Assembly (NCBI GenBank): GCA_030247855.1
Contig: JAPDRN010000011.1
Location: 62,001-126,000, forward strand
DNA: 64,000 bases
Source of the DNA: Knufia peltigerae
Taxonomy: Eukaryota; Ascomycota; Eurotiomycetes; Chaetothyriales; Trichomeriaceae
Direction: 5' to 3'
This document shows positions 10,382 through 22,843 of this stretch, piece after piece. A program made the position numbers and the translations under genes. Numbering within the stretch: position 1 is the first letter of the stretch; each line of letters opens with the position of its first letter. The notes beneath the pieces were generated by a model. That model did no database searches. It saw only the letters and a list, made by a program, of their open reading frames with translations, and was not told the DNA's origin.

Positions 10382-11925
10382 GCATGTCAAGTCATGGTTG
10401 ACAGCGGTATCGACGATGCAGACGTTGTAAAAGTGTGGATCCGGTCGGCGCAGTGAAGACGCATTGGACACGAGCAGACAAAGATCATGATGGGCCGAAG
10501 CGTGATCCAAGGTGTAATAGGGAAGAGTGTGTTTGTTGGTACATGTGGGAGAAGTGAAGGCACGACAGGAGAGCGGAGGTGAAGCAAGTGTTGTTCTCGA
10601 CGTGTTTTCCATGTGCTGATTTGATACATGGATCGTCTCCCCTGGCTAGTCTCTCTCGCTTGTGCTATGGTGAAATTCCTCAGGACGGCCTTGTTCGCAA
10701 CACCTGGGCTCCTCTTCAAGGCCCTTTGATCTCTGATCATGAAGGGCGAAAAAGACCTCCGGACTACAGCTGGTGGGCAAGAGGGTGTCTGCTCCTCTTT
10801 ATGCAGTGCTTTTTTTGCGTGATCAACTTCTTCTTCGTACTAGCTCACGAACTACGGGGCCATGTGCATGAATGCGACGCCACTGTCAACATGCACACAT
10901 CACGAAGCGCGAGTCTACTGTACCTGTCACATTTGGCTCCCCCAGGGCACAACTGTAGGACTACAACTGCAGGGCTACCGGAGAGGATGTTTGGAGTTGA
11001 TAGTTGACTTGTCGAGCAGACACATTCTGGAGACAGAGGGCATGACTTTGGAGCCCTAAGGCCATTTAGACAGACACTACGGTTACAGATTGTAGACGCC
11101 ATGTACGCTTAGAGCATGGTGCTGATGGAGGCTGGTGAGGGCCAGGGGCGTGATAAATGAGGGGATTGGGCCGAGGCCACCAAAAGCACCAGAAACACCC
11201 AGAGATACAGGGGGCCCCAGGCCTCTCCGGGTGGCTGTTGTGCTGCTCCTTAGGCTTATCATCCACTACGAAACTCGTATCGCAGAGTCCGGCATCACGC
11301 CGATTTCATTCAAAGCCCCAGAACTCACCGAAACGTGGACCTCGTCACAAGTCGAGAGACACGACAATGATCGACTGTCCACCTACTCGATGAACTCTGT
11401 ATTTGTTGCATTATTGTTTGAGTGAGACTCAATAGTGCTGGGCCCTGCGGAAAACACTGAAGAGGACAAAGACACGCCATGACACCTTTTTGATTTAGCC
11501 AAACCCTAGTCGTGGTTCCTGCATGCATCGCGGGCACACCAGGCTTCGGGTATAATTCACCTAATGCAAGGTCCTCGAAAGTCATAACCCTTATAATCAG
11601 ATCAGCCGAAGCTCGAAGTGTGCTTGTTATTTGCGAGAGCTCCAGGTCAACAAGAGGAAGCCCAACGCACAACATCTTACCTTATGACCTTCATGTAGAA
11701 GGAACCTTAGGTAAAGGAGTACAATTGGGGGCACCCCAGTGATAAGTATAGCGTTGTGCGTAATGCAGAGGCGGGTGTGCGTAATACCTGTCGCTGTTAA
11801 CACGAGGAATGAGTGAGTCATCCTTATACTCCTTAAGGGAGCAACGTATTAATTATGATTTCGGCGCATTGATGAAACTTCATATACCCTGACAACTAAC
11901 TAAAGGAACATATCATTCGCCTCGC
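10382..11925. promoter_or_regulatory. Divergent intergenic region, about 1.5 kb
   Basis: This region lies between the minus-strand 7781-10381 gene and the plus-strand phosphoesterase, so it should contain both promoters. No coding feature, RNA gene or repeat is convincing. Bases 10382-10612 are in frame with the left gene and could be an N-terminal extension. Confidence 0.4.
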
Positions 11926-13119
11926 ATGGCTACAAGACGGACTCGCATAGTCTGTGTATCCGATACTCACAACCAAACCCCTAGACTACCCTCTGGAGAC
12001 ATCCTCGTCCACGCTGGTGACCTCACAAACCAAGGATCTCGGTCTGAACTTGAGAAGACCGTCAGTTGGTTGGCAAAGACAGACTTCAAGATCAAGATTG
12101 TTGTTAGTGGCAATCATGACATTACTGCTGATGTAGATTTCTATCGAGAATACGGAGCTTACTTCCATAGCCAGAAAAGGGAAGACCCTGAGCAATGCAT
12201 CGCCCTCCTCTCGTCACACTCGATTGTATACCTGAATCACGAGGCAAGACAGATATGGCTCACTCACGATGATGGTGCTGTAACTCCGTTGAAGATCTTC
12301 GGGTCGCCCTATTCCCCATCAAGAGGGTGCTGGGCTTTTGGTTATTCAGCCGAGGAAGCTTCCTGTCTGTGGGATCAGATTCCTCTGGACTCGGATATTG
12401 TGGTAACGCATACGCCAGCGAAATACCACCGAGATGAATGTAGCACGAGGGGAACGGCAGGATGCGAGATCCTCCGCCAGACACTATGGAGAGTCCGCCC
12501 ACGCTTATTCGTCTGTGGACATATTCACGAAGCATATGGAGTCGAGGTGGTCGCGTGGGACTTGTCGTCTCCTAACGTGAAGTTCAGAGAGCAGGATGTC
12601 CGTTACTGGGAGGACTCTCACGCGGAGACTACGAAGCAATACGCTGTTGACCTGTCGTCTAGAGCAAAGTCACTGATGCTCAAGAATGATGGAAGCGTTG
12701 GACGCCTGGTGGGAAGTCGACAGCTAAATCGGCTTCGTGGGGCTGAAGGTGACGGCCCAGCGGACGACATATCACTTGACGAGGACACAGAAAACGAATC
12801 TATGCTTCTCAGCCTCCCGACTTCTGATCCGCAACCCTTTCCAGAGTTTGACAAAGCTCAGCGCCCGCCTTCACCGATGGCTGATCTGGGCAGCATCAAA
12901 GGTCTCTCGAATCGGGGCCAAGGTGGTCCGGGATCCAGCTCAAGATCCGATCAGGAAGCGATTTTGGGTCGTGAAGGTAGGCGGGAGACCTGCATCGTGA
13001 ATGCTGCATACATGGCAACAAATTGGCCGCACAAGGCTGGCAAGAAGTTTCACAAGCCTATCGTCATTGTTATTGACCTACCAGTCGAGTATCCAACTTC
13101 GACCACGCAGTCGGGATAA
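11926..13119 (+). CDS. Calcineurin-like metallophosphoesterase
   Basis: Single exon, 397 residues. The metal-binding blocks appear in the expected order: SDTHN near residue 13, HAGDLTNQG near 31, SGNHD near 63, THTPAKYH near 160, and GHIHEAYG near 195. They define a dinuclear-metal phosphoesterase of the small family related to vertebrate 239AB/UPF0046 proteins. Residues ~225-350 are a charged, low-complexity insert. The C-terminal block (CIVNAAYMATNWPHKAG, then KPIVIVIDLPV) follows it and looks conserved rather than random, probably closing the domain. Substrate unknown; cyclic nucleotides or phosphoproteins are possible. The gene converges on the M20 peptidase gene, with only 14 bases between stop codons. 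Confidence 0.9.
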   Translation: MATRRTRIVCVSDTHNQTPRLPSGDILVHAGDLTNQGSRSELEKTVSWLAKTDFKIKIVVSGNHDITADVDFYREYGAYFHSQKREDPEQCIALLSSHSIVYLNHEARQIWLTHDDGAVTPLKIFGSPYSPSRGCWAFGYSAEEASCLWDQIPLDSDIVVTHTPAKYHRDECSTRGTAGCEILRQTLWRVRPRLFVCGHIHEAYGVEVVAWDLSSPNVKFREQDVRYWEDSHAETTKQYAVDLSSRAKSLMLKNDGSVGRLVGSRQLNRLRGAEGDGPADDISLDEDTENESMLLSLPTSDPQPFPEFDKAQRPPSPMADLGSIKGLSNRGQGGPGSSSRSDQEAILGREGRRETCIVNAAYMATNWPHKAGKKFHKPIVIVIDLPVEYPTSTTQSG

Positions 13120-13133
13120 ACTGCAATTTCAAC

Positions 13134-14871
13134 TTATATCTTTTCAACTCCACACCATTCCGCAATGAACAAGGCCATGGCTACCGTTGTTTTCTTTACA
13201 CTTTCGATGCTCACCCATTCATCAAAGCCATGTACATCCGCACCAATCGGTCCATACACAAGCGCTGGAATCTTGTCGTACAAGCTGTGCACTCTAGCAT
13301 CCAGATACGCAGTCGAAGTCTGAGTCGTGAGTTCGCTGCCTGTCGCCTGCTTATGAGCCTTGCGAAGAATGTTTTCCGCTTCAGTTCCCGGCTCCAGTGT
13401 ATATCCTTCCGCAAAGAAACCGTTCCAGTTCACCTTGGGAGGGTTGTTGCCGAGGTATGGGTGCGTTGCAGCGTACGTTGCGACCTTCTTTTCAATTTCG
13501 TCGGCAGCGGATCTGGCCGTTGTGCCAGGAGTGATGGCAATACGGCAGTCAATTTTGCACCAAGCAGGCACCGAGCTTGCCCAATCGCCGGCATTGACTA
13601 TTGCAATATTCAGATCTGTTTTGAAAATATCGTCAGCCACATTCAACTTAGTGTATGGTCTCGGTTAGGCGTGATTGTCGGTTCGAAAACAAGGCCTGAA
13701 CTACCCAAATTCTCGTAACTCGAGCCTTCTTTGTTGGACATTGCACGGCGAAGCAGGATGCATGCTGACCACCGATGCATACCTGGGTGCAGACATTCTT
13801 TCGTGCATCGAGTACAGTGGAACTAGGATTACCTCTGTGGCGGCTGACCTCACACGGATCTAATATAGGCAACGAGAGGAGTGACTTACTCAGTGGATGC
13901 TTTTCCTCCTCGAAATACTTCGTCTTTACATGTCGCTGGTTCCATTCTGCTTCGAGCTCTCTCAATGCTCCAACCACTCCCCAGCATGCATCGACCGCAT
14001 TCACGCCCGTTCCCATGGTCCTCACGTGCACCGGTCGACCGCGGACCTCGATTTGAAACCACAATACGCCAACATTCGCCCGCACAAGCTGCTCCTGTAC
14101 GGGTTCCGGGATCAGCACGGCGTCGGCCTTGTAGCCCTTCAGATGTGTCATCATGGTGCCATTGCCTGTAGATTCCTCCTCGGGGACAGACTGGATAATG
14201 ACTTCCGATGCAGGTTGAAGGCCAATCTTTCGGAGAGCGTCGAGCGCGAAGATGTTGCTTGCGTGGCCAGAGCGCATGTCGGCGGCACCACCTGATTGTG
14301 CGAAATGTCAGTCACCATCGTCATCGGTTGTCATCTTGGACACGCAAACATCGCCAGACCTCAACGTGACATGTCCTTTAATTGTTGATGGGGGGATTAA
14401 TTTGGCCGGTCTATTGCAAGAGTTCAAGGACGCGGAAAGAGAAGGAGAACTGAGAAACCTACGGCCATAAAGCTTGTCGCCTTCAATCTTTGCACTGTAC
14501 GGGTCATCTGCCCACATGTCCACGGGCCCAAGGGGGACGACGTCGATGTGCCCGTTGAGGATCAGGCTCTTCCCGCCCTCACACTGGGACTTGGGCTTGT
14601 GGACGCCCACGACCACCGGGGCTCGACTGTGCGTCGGACTGAACTTGCCCGCCCCCTCGTGCTTCCCCAGCTCGGACTCGTCCATGTCGAACTTGACGGG
14701 AGCGTAGCCGCGGGTGGCAAAGGCATCGAATACAAAGTCTTGCACAGCACCTTCTTCGCCGCGCTGCCCGCCGAACCTGATGAGTTGCTGCGTGTACGAC
14801 AATTGGGCCTCGAAGTTGTCGTGGACCGACTGCGTTATCGCATTGATTTGGTCAGTCGTTAGAGACGGCAT
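13134..14871 (-). CDS. M20 family metallopeptidase (acetylornithine deacetylase/DapE-like)
   Basis: Three exons: 14463-14871, 13890-14291 and 13134-13615, giving 430 residues with phase kept. Introns are 171 bases (GTAGGT...TCAG) and 274 bases (GTAAGT...ACAG). The metal ligands are visible: NGHIDVVP, GRGAADMRSG (spanning the first splice), PEEEST, and ADVHGFDEW near the end. WASSVPAWCKIDCRI marks the dimerisation part of M20A enzymes. The family hydrolyses amide bonds of small N-acylated amino acids or peptides using one or two zinc ions; the true substrate cannot be told from sequence. There is no secretion signal, so it should act in the cytosol. The second intron is long for this genome. 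Confidence 0.88.
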
Positions 14872-15675
14872 GATTTGGAACGATAGGTCTTGTAACGAGG
14901 ATACACGCTGTCGAATAGTCTTGGTATGAGGTAGAGTAATAACTAACAGTGTACCTACCGACCTAAAGTAGAGGGTTATACTTCCTTCGTACAAACACTT
15001 CTTTATATCGTTTCGAAACCGGCCGATCTCCGCCATATGCAATGCCGCAATGTCAAAACCCACACGCACATCTCCATCTCCCTGGGAAGCGCCACGGCGC
15101 TTCTGTGTCTCATTGGACCCCCAAGGACCACAAATTGGCAAAGGTGGTTGTGGACCTCCCATAAACTCGTAACTCACAAGGGTTTCTGTTGTATTAGTAC
15201 GGAGTATATGGGCTCGTACTGTAGATAGCTTGTCCGAGCCCCGGGAAGGGAACTTTGGGATGTCTGGCTATCTGCTCAATTCGTCGTATCCGCGCGTGCT
15301 CAGTAAGCAGAAGGGCAGCCGTTGTAGGAGAAACGGGAATACGATTCAAATTTTTTTGGTTTTGATAGACTGTAGTTTTGCGTCCCATATATTGAGGGGA
15401 CGACTTGAGCTTCTGGGTATCTGTTTTAAAAACCGAAAGAGCATTTCCATCGCCGTACCCTGCTCCAACCACACGAATCCCTGACGTGTTGAAAACCAGA
15501 TGACAAGTCCAAAAACCTCAGGGGATTGAACCGCATTATTACTCCATATCAGGGCTTTGTTCGCACTCATGCTTCCCCCTCACACAATATTGTGTACGCC
15601 AATGACCTTCCTGAACACCTCATAATTATCAGGCTTCACAAGAGCCGTGACGAGCGTGCAATGCAAAAGGAACAC
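14872..15675. other. Intergenic, upstream of M20 peptidase
   Basis: This 800-base stretch lies between two minus-strand genes, the M20 peptidase and cysteine dioxygenase. It has a TACGGAGTATA motif at about 15198. No gene seen. Confidence 0.4.
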
Positions 15676-16410
15676 CTAGAACGAACCAAACTTGCACTTC
15701 TCAATCACCTTGCCTCGATCAGAGAAGAACCCGGCTTGTTGAATATGGGTCGGTTTTCCAGTCTTCTCGTCAAATACGTTGAAACCGTAGTGGGCTGCAT
15801 GGGGAGGCGTGTACAGATGCAGAGATATAGCCACCTCGGTAAGTGACGGGTTGGAGATTTTGTGGACGCCAATCTTGTCTGAAATATATGTGACTTGATT
15901 CTCGTGATACAACGTCTCCTTGACAATTTGTGGCGGCGTGGCGGAACCGGAAGAACTGCAGTCACTGTCGCTTTGACCTGGCGGCACCGAATACAAGGTC
16001 TCCTTGAGATTGCCTTTGAGGACTTTCATGACGCAGTGCGCATCGGCATGATCGTGGATCGGACTAGATTTGCAAGGATTCCAGACAAGGAGCAGAAGGT
16101 TGGACTTGCCATTCCCTTCGTCCACAAGATTTCGAGTATAGTTTCGGCTTGGGTCGGAGAAGGCATACCGGCCCCAGTCGCCCTCCTGGGAGTCGTACTC
16201 CTCCATCAGCCGGATAAGGTCGTTCTCGTCAACATCTTCTGAGTTGATGCCCGACGATGGACCTAGGACGTCTGAGAGGGCACGGACGAGACGGTGAAAA
16301 TCATTCGACGTATTGTCGCGGTGAGATTGCTGTGTTGCACAAGCTTTCGGCGGATATGCATCCACCAGTTGGTTCTCGTTGCTGATGGCGTGTGGTGGGT
16401 GGGCTAACAT
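15676..16410 (-). CDS. CDO1: Cysteine dioxygenase
   Basis: Single exon, 244 residues, cupin fold. The iron ligands are His119 and His121 in SPIHDHADAHC, with the third His in GVHKISNPS. Cys126 lines up with the mammalian Cys that cross-links to Tyr, and the Tyr partner sits in LHLYTPPH, so the thioether cofactor could form. A Ser-rich insert (QSDSDCSSSGSATPP) lies between the core strands. The enzyme adds O2 to cysteine to give cysteine sulfinate, the first step in taurine/sulfate production and sulfur detoxification. It acts in the cytosol. The gene is divergent from RBG1 and sits alone, not in a metabolic cluster. The N-terminal ~35 residues look less conserved. Confidence 0.95.
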   Translation of the reverse strand: MLAHPPHAISNENQLVDAYPPKACATQQSHRDNTSNDFHRLVRALSDVLGPSSGINSEDVDENDLIRLMEEYDSQEGDWGRYAFSDPSRNYTRNLVDEGNGKSNLLLLVWNPCKSSPIHDHADAHCVMKVLKGNLKETLYSVPPGQSDSDCSSSGSATPPQIVKETLYHENQVTYISDKIGVHKISNPSLTEVAISLHLYTPPHAAHYGFNVFDEKTGKPTHIQQAGFFSDRGKVIEKCKFGSF

Positions 16411-17737
16411 GTTTTGGAGGAGGCCGATGTATTATTGTGTTGAGGATGAGGATGAAAAAGAAAAGAGAGTGAGATGGGTATCTTAGAAAAAGAACAAGGA
16501 GAGATTGGGCGATTGAAATATATGTGGCCGTCCGAAGTAGGTCAAGTCAAGCAACCATGCGTCTGGCGGTGTGCGTCTTCTTGCCAGATAAGAAAACCTT
16601 CTTACCGGGATGTTACGCGAGGTGATTGTCTGCAGAACCTTTCAAGGCAGACACGAGCCTTCATGCAAGTAATGGAGGTTGAGGTTCAGGGTCGACGGCT
16701 AGGGATTCCAGGATGATCATGGCAAGAAGAGCGTTGCCTTCGACTTACACATTGACCCTTTCGTAGATACTTTATATGACGCTTGAAGCAGCTGACCTCG
16801 TACAGTACTTGTTGACTCAGGATGGCTGCAGCTGATCGATAGATGAAGGGCTGATCTGATCTGGTTTGATACTTGTTATTGGGTTGTCGGGGACCAGAAT
16901 ATCAAGACACCGAACGGAATGTAACGGATATTCGGGGTCTGGATGAATGATTGGCTTGGGCCAACGTGGCCTTTTCAATGAGTTGCGTAAAACATGCTCA
17001 GCGACGTAGACTATGACCTGACGTGTGCCTTCGTTTGTATAATGAATGGAATAGACTCAGATATGAAGGTAGAGAGGTGGGCAAATTCTGGTACAAAGCA
17101 GTCGAATGTCGTACTATGGCAATGACTTGAACCAAAAAAATCCTAAGCGAGAAAATTCAGGTACGAATACGGGGAAGAACCACACAAATTGCAGCAAAGT
17201 CACATGACTTGCGATTACCTCATTGCTTTGCGGTATTTGGCGACTTGGGCGCAAGAACTCATAGGGAGTCGCTCCGCCACGGCCCTACTAAGCGACCCTT
17301 ATTAGGCGTCACCAACAGCTTTTGTCGCCTGTGGCTAGCGCCTAGGAGTACAAGGGCCTTGCACCGCGGGGCAAATACGAGTACTCATGATGGCGCCCAC
17401 GAGAAACCTACTACACTAACGAAAGTCGGGCAACATTTTCCGTTTCCCTTCGTCATTCAATTCAACCACCAACAATCCAACACTCGTACACTTTCGTCTT
17501 CACGTCGCACAAAATTTCCCAAAGACTTGTTACACAGCGCTCGGCTATTTCACACATTTTCGACTTCTCAAACCCTCCCGCGCCTCACTTCGAATCCTTC
17601 CACGGAAAGTAATCGTAGTGGGCCATCTCTGGCTTCATCCCACGAAAAAAGAAGATCCTCGCCTGCCGTCTCCCTCCCTCCTCGGGCGCTCTCCCTAGCC
17701 TTGCTCCCTGAGCGGTAATTAGCCCCTTTCGGACGAA
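16411..17737. promoter_or_regulatory. Divergent promoter region between CDO1 and RBG1
   Basis: This 1.3-kb region must serve both genes. An upstream ORF of 169 codons (17209-17718) ends 20 bases before the RBG1 ATG. Its composition is unlike a protein and it is probably the 5' leader. No RNA gene recognised. Confidence 0.5.
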
Positions 17738-18951
17738 ATGGCGACCACAGTAGACAAGATCAAGGATATTGAGGCCGAAATGGCCAAGACGCAGAAGAAC
17801 AAAGCCACATCTTTTCATCTGGGCCAACTTAAGGCAAAATTGGCAAAGCTGAAGAGGGAACTGTTGACCCCTTCATCGTCAGGAGGAGGTGGTGGCAGCG
17901 GCTTTGATGTGGCCAGGACTGGCGTCGCTTCAGTCGGCTTCATTGGCTTTCCTTCTGTCGGTAAATCGACGCTCATGAGCCGTCTAACAGGGCAGCACTC
18001 TGAAGCGGCTGCATACGAATTCACCACCTTGACCACCGTTCCGGGCCAAGTCATGTACAACGGTGCAGCTATTCAAATGCTGGACTTGCCTGGTATCATC
18101 CAAGGAGCCAAAGATGGCAAGGGCCGGGGTCGTCAGGTCATTGCCGTGGCGAAAACCTGCCATCTGATCTTCATTGTCCTTGACGTGAATAAGCCTTTGA
18201 CTGACAAGCGTGTCATTGAGAACGAGCTGGAAGGATTTGGCATTCGAATTAATAAGGAGCCGCCTAATATCGTCTTCAAGAAGAAGGATAAGGGCGGCCT
18301 CAACATCACCAGCACAGTCCCTCTGACTCACATAGACCACGACGAGATCAAGGCCGTCATGAACGAGTACCGCATCAACTCGGCAGATATTGCGATTCGC
18401 TGTGACGCCACAATTGATGATTTGATTGATGTTCTGGAAGCCAAAAGCAGAAGTTACATACCCGTCATCTATGCTCTCAACAAGATTGACTCGATTTCAA
18501 TTGAGGAGTTGGACCTCTTATACCGCATTCCGAATGCTTGTCCCATCAGTTCTGAACACGGCTGGAACATTGACGAGTTGCTTGAGTTGATGTGGGAAAA
18601 GCTTCAACTCAAACGAGTGTATACCAAGCCGAAGGGCAAGCAACCCGATTATTCTGCTCCGGTAGTTCTGAGGAGGAATGCTTCCACGGTCGAAGACTTT
18701 GTCAGTAATCTCCTGCCCGGTGAATTGGGCTCCCACTAACGTGCGCCAGTGCAACCAAATCCACAGGTCCATCCTTGAGCAATTCAAGCATGCCGTTGTT
18801 TATGGCCGCTCTGTGAAGCACCAACCTCAACGAGTGGGTCTGCAGCATGAATTGGCGGACGAAGACATCGGTAGGTCCCAGTCCCAGTCCCCTGCCCCCT
18901 TTCCTGCTTCATTAGCTGATCAGATTCCCAGTTACCATAATCAAAAAGTGA
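17738..18951 (+). CDS. RBG1: DRG-family ribosome-associated GTPase (Rbg1/DRG1)
   Basis: Three exons: 17738-18700, 18750-18870 and 18932-18951, giving 367 residues, the usual length for DRG1. The second exon restores the C-terminal CNQIHRSILEQFKHAVVYG and the third ends VTIIKK, as in the family; reading past the first donor gives a false stop. Motifs: G1 GFPSVGKS, G3 DLPGI, G4 NKID, G5 SSEHGW, with a TGS domain at the end. An N-terminal basic helix (residues 1-50) precedes the G domain. With a DFRP partner (Tma46), Rbg1 binds ribosomes and helps resolve stalled translation. It is a cytosolic housekeeping gene. Confidence 0.97.
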
Positions 18952-21900
18952 TACACTGCGTCCGCCATGGTGCCTGCCTATGACCTGATATTGTCTTCGC
19001 TTCCTCTCACCCTTGACCAGGTTGAAGCTTGTATCAAGGCCTGAGACCCGTTTCCGCTCGATAAGGCTAGATGTCTCGCCTTCCGCCCATCCCCGCCGGC
19101 CGGATCTCGACTTCCTAGCCGTTGCTAGTGATCAGCGCCTGGGTCTACCCAGCTATCAATGTATCTATTGTACTAACGGATCCAGGCTCCAAAGGCGCGA
19201 GCTCGGAAAGGCCAGGCCCTTTGCTAGTCTCTCGCAGGCCCAACTTTGACCATCTCTCCACGCTGCTTCTTCGGTCAGAAAGTCAAATGCCTTGGGATCT
19301 GGATCTGCACACTCCTGCAGCGACCGGGAAATGGCACTTTTCAGGGCCAGTCAACCCATAGACGGGCGGTGATGTTGAGGCAAAAGTATAAGGAGTTGAA
19401 ACAAAGTTGTAGCTGGATCCGAAAGTCAAACAGGATAGCGTAGGTTGGTGGCGGCCATCCTCGGCTGATTCCAGGAGGCTATGGAGATGGCCAGAGTATG
19501 AGAAGAGCCTCAGAAGCATTAGCACCAAACAAACCGATACATGCTGGGCTAGAGAAGGCCTCCTTGAGGTTTGCGGACAGCTGCATGCACTCCGAACGCC
19601 TTCATGCTGGTCAACAGAAGCCAAATTGCCTTAGCAAGCCTAGTCCGTGTATTCACAAGCTCACTTCATGCAAGTCTGAGACCGCAGCGACCCTGACCGG
19701 AGCGACAGCCAGTTTGGGGGATTTTTCAAGAGATTGAGACAGTCATTGGTGGCCGTGAGGCACAGTTCAATAAACTCCGTAAAGGCTGCACAACGTTCTG
19801 CGGGCTTGCCCTCATGCAGCCACGGTGCATGGATCTCCTGTGCATTCCTTGCACCTGCAGGTGTCAAACTCGTGGGCTGACGAGACTGGGGTTTTGACAT
19901 ATCCATCCCCCGACTACTGCTCCTTGTCTGTGCATGCGCAACTTCACTCTGCATCAGGAGTAAGGTGGCTTGGGCACATCCCAAAGCCACATTTGGCATG
20001 CGCTACTGGGAGGCACTGAAGACAACACATCCTGGTCCCGGCTGTTCGCCCAAAGCCCCGCCACCTGGTCCACAAGACACCTTCCCCGTAGCCGCCCGGA
20101 CGATAGTCTTCACGTTCTCACGCTCCGAGCCGCGCGCGGGCTATGGAGAAGGCGATTTTGAGTCTTACGGGTGCTTCTAGCATCATTACAGCACCATTGT
20201 TGCTAATATCGAGCAGGAGCTGGGGATATTGAGAAGATTTTTCGTGTTGGCTTTCGGCTTGGCTCAGATGGTGTGAGGGGATGGAGAGAGTATGTGTGTG
20301 TGTGTATACTCCGTAGCCGTACGTCTGTGTCGATTAGCACACGGGAAGACAGGGTTGCAGATGAGCTCAGTGAGATATCCACTCAATTCACTATCCCATG
20401 CTCACGTTGGGCAGAAATTGAGGAGTCACTGGGACTAGCAGTAGACAATAGCAGGGAATACGCAGTAGGCGAGCGAACATTGCTGGATACGATACACAAT
20501 AGTTGAGGGGGGTCGAATGGCAAGTGGCTGGTTGCGCGGTTTGTGGAGAAAGAATGCAAGATCCCTCGCTCCCACTTCCAATGAATTTCCCTTCTCACTC
20601 TTTTCTTCCTCGTCAACGGAGGCGACTAGGCACTGATAATTGAGAATTTCACTCCCTGTTCTCTGTGAGCGACGAATTGTTACGCCATGCTCCAGTATCT
20701 GCTGCAGTGGCTTCTCTAGCTTCGAGCTTGCCGACCTCGCTGCCTCTCGGACTGGACTTTCTCAAGAGAGACAGGGTCACTTGGGCCATGAGCAGGTCAT
20801 TTTCGGCCCTCTCGTCTTATGATTTGCCTATCGTCCATGGGTTTGGCGCCGAGGCCTTCCATCGGGCCATTCACGCCCAAAGAATGCGTTTCAAGCTGCT
20901 CGTTGGTCCTCCTCATGCTCTCCACCAAGGTGCTGATAACGCCAGATTCGGGGGAAACGCCTTTCACCTTTTGACTAGGTGGCTGCCCCAAAACGGTGCC
21001 TGGCGAGAAGGCCAGAGCGACTAGAGCATAATGGGAAGCACGTCGCCTTGAGCACCTCATCTCACTTTCCTTCCTCATCACTGACGCCGAGTCAGCCAGT
21101 GTCAACCTGCTTCCGGCGACCCACGCATCGGTTGCACAAGCATGTTGGATTGGCATTGTTCAAGGACTGGTCTACTGTACGGCACGGTTGTGGTCCCCCC
21201 CCACGAGGTCAATAATACCGCCCTTGACTACGAACCGTATCGTCATGTTCGTCAGGCGGTCCTCGTACGGTACAATACATTATCTTCGAGGCGCGTCCAG
21301 TCAAGTACCACTCGGTGCCCCCGGTCCTCCGCTTTACGACACCAAGGTCACTCTCTTCCAAGTAAGACGTCTCCATCAGAGGCTGGCCATGCGATTGAGT
21401 ACTTGGACGATCTGTGGGCCGAATGATCGCTGTGGTCCTTAGATCACCCGCGTCATTGCTTCGGCTACGGACGGTCCGTCGAAAGGCTAGACACCCGCTC
21501 GAGGCGTGCACAGGCTATAGCTGGCCTTTATCAGCTCGCCCGAAGAAATGCTTAAACGTTTCCTCTGGCATTGCATTGTCATTCGATGCGCTTTCGTCGC
21601 ACTTCCTTTCCATGTCGCATGGGGCACTATTGGAAACCGCAAGTACGAGTGCGAGTTGACCCTAACGCAGAATGATGAAGCCCAGGAAGAGGTGAACAGG
21701 GGTTTACACAAAACGGCAGCTCTTAACATTTGAATAGGCGCCCTCGCTCACTGCTCGTTAACATTTTACTTTCCCTTTTTGTTTCAAATTGCCTCGCCAC
21801 CACTGCTGGGATTTGCGACCTGCTTTAAGGAATCTACTATACCTGGGGACCAATATCCGGTCCACTACATGACGCCCGACCGAAGGTGCTTATCCCCAAT

Positions 21901-22843
21901 CTCTACTGCAAGCATTCGAGTTCCGGTGATACTTGGTGGCTGTCCAGGGAGCAATTGTTTAGCGGGTCCTGATCGCAAGGAGGAATAAACAGGACAAGCA
22001 TCGCTACCCGACCTATTTACTGTACTGTCCATACCTCCCGGACGAACATCATTACTTGAGCTAACCGAGATCCCCTTAGGCCCGTTCCTTCAAGGTGCCG
22101 CCCGCTAGCCTTCCCTAAGCCTCCCGCTTTATAGGCCGTGGTGCCGCCCACCGTGTTAGCACCCACACCTCACGATTGAGAAAGCTCTCCTTGTCTATTG
22201 TACAAATTGTATTCATCAAGACAGGCACGCCTTCATATGTGAAGTGACATATTGTTGGAGTGACTGTTGACCTAAGAGAGACGGAATAGCAGAATCGCAC
22301 CCTTCGCAACCTCTCTCCCGTTCGAGCTGTCGGGTTTGACCAAACACGACGTACCCTGTACAGAAACCCTGCCGACTTTCTGCAGCCTAAGGAGGCACCC
22401 CTCACACACATAAAGCGAGCCCTGTCGCTTTCCCTTTTGGCTCTTGTTCAGGCCCTAGTTCAGCACATACCCTAGTCCGACGCTCTCGCCGTCAAGTCAC
22501 CCCCCGGTGCTTGTGCTTCGATCAGAACGGCCGGTTCTCATCCCACACTCATAGCACCTCCACAGCGCCCACCATCAAGACGACCTCCCTCTTTCATATG
22601 CTTCTGGTTTTCTCACCAAGTAAGCTAGTGTTGGGATAGTCCTGGCACCTTTGCCTCTTCCTCGTCCTAACATTTTCTCGTTGCTCTATTGTCTGGACTC
22701 TTGAACACATCTCGCATTCAGGTGCTTGTGTGGACTTGACGGATACCTGCATGTGCGTGCAACGACACTGGTCCACTGGCATGCATCGTCATAGCAGTAT
22801 ATCAGGTTAACCATCAAAGCACGCTTAAAAGGCTTGAGCGCCA
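18952..22843. other. Gene-poor region, 3.9 kb, upstream of the psq/CENP-B regulator
   Basis: No intact gene with a recognisable domain was found. ORFs on both strands are short and overlap. One minus-strand frame at 20797-21156 has somewhat protein-like composition (listed separately). An ACTCCGTA motif is at about 20305 next to a short TG repeat. The last ~700 bases before 22844 are pyrimidine-rich with small upstream ATGs, as expected for a long 5' leader. Confidence 0.5.
20797..21156 (-). CDS. Uncertain small ORF, 119 codons
   Basis: This is a weak candidate. The C-terminal half (for example LVESMRRTNEQLETHSLGV and EGLGAKPMDDRQIIRREG) has a balanced, soluble-protein-like composition, unlike neighbouring frames. 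The N-terminal part looks random. There is no domain, no homologue I can name and no supporting context. It could be an exon of an unannotated gene or chance. Confidence 0.2.
   Translation of the reverse strand: MPIQHACATDAWVAGSRLTLADSASVMRKESEMRCSRRRASHYALVALAFSPGTVLGQPPSQKVKGVSPESGVISTLVESMRRTNEQLETHSLGVNGPMEGLGAKPMDDRQIIRREGRK

Noticed and set aside
17209..17718. 169-codon ORF just upstream of RBG1
   Set aside because: It ends 20 bases before the RBG1 ATG, has a random Ser/Arg/Pro composition and no domain; it is most likely the 5' leader.
18701..18739. Continuation of RBG1 to the stop at 18739
   Set aside because: This is read-through of a 49-base intron; splicing gives the full conserved TGS domain and C-terminus.
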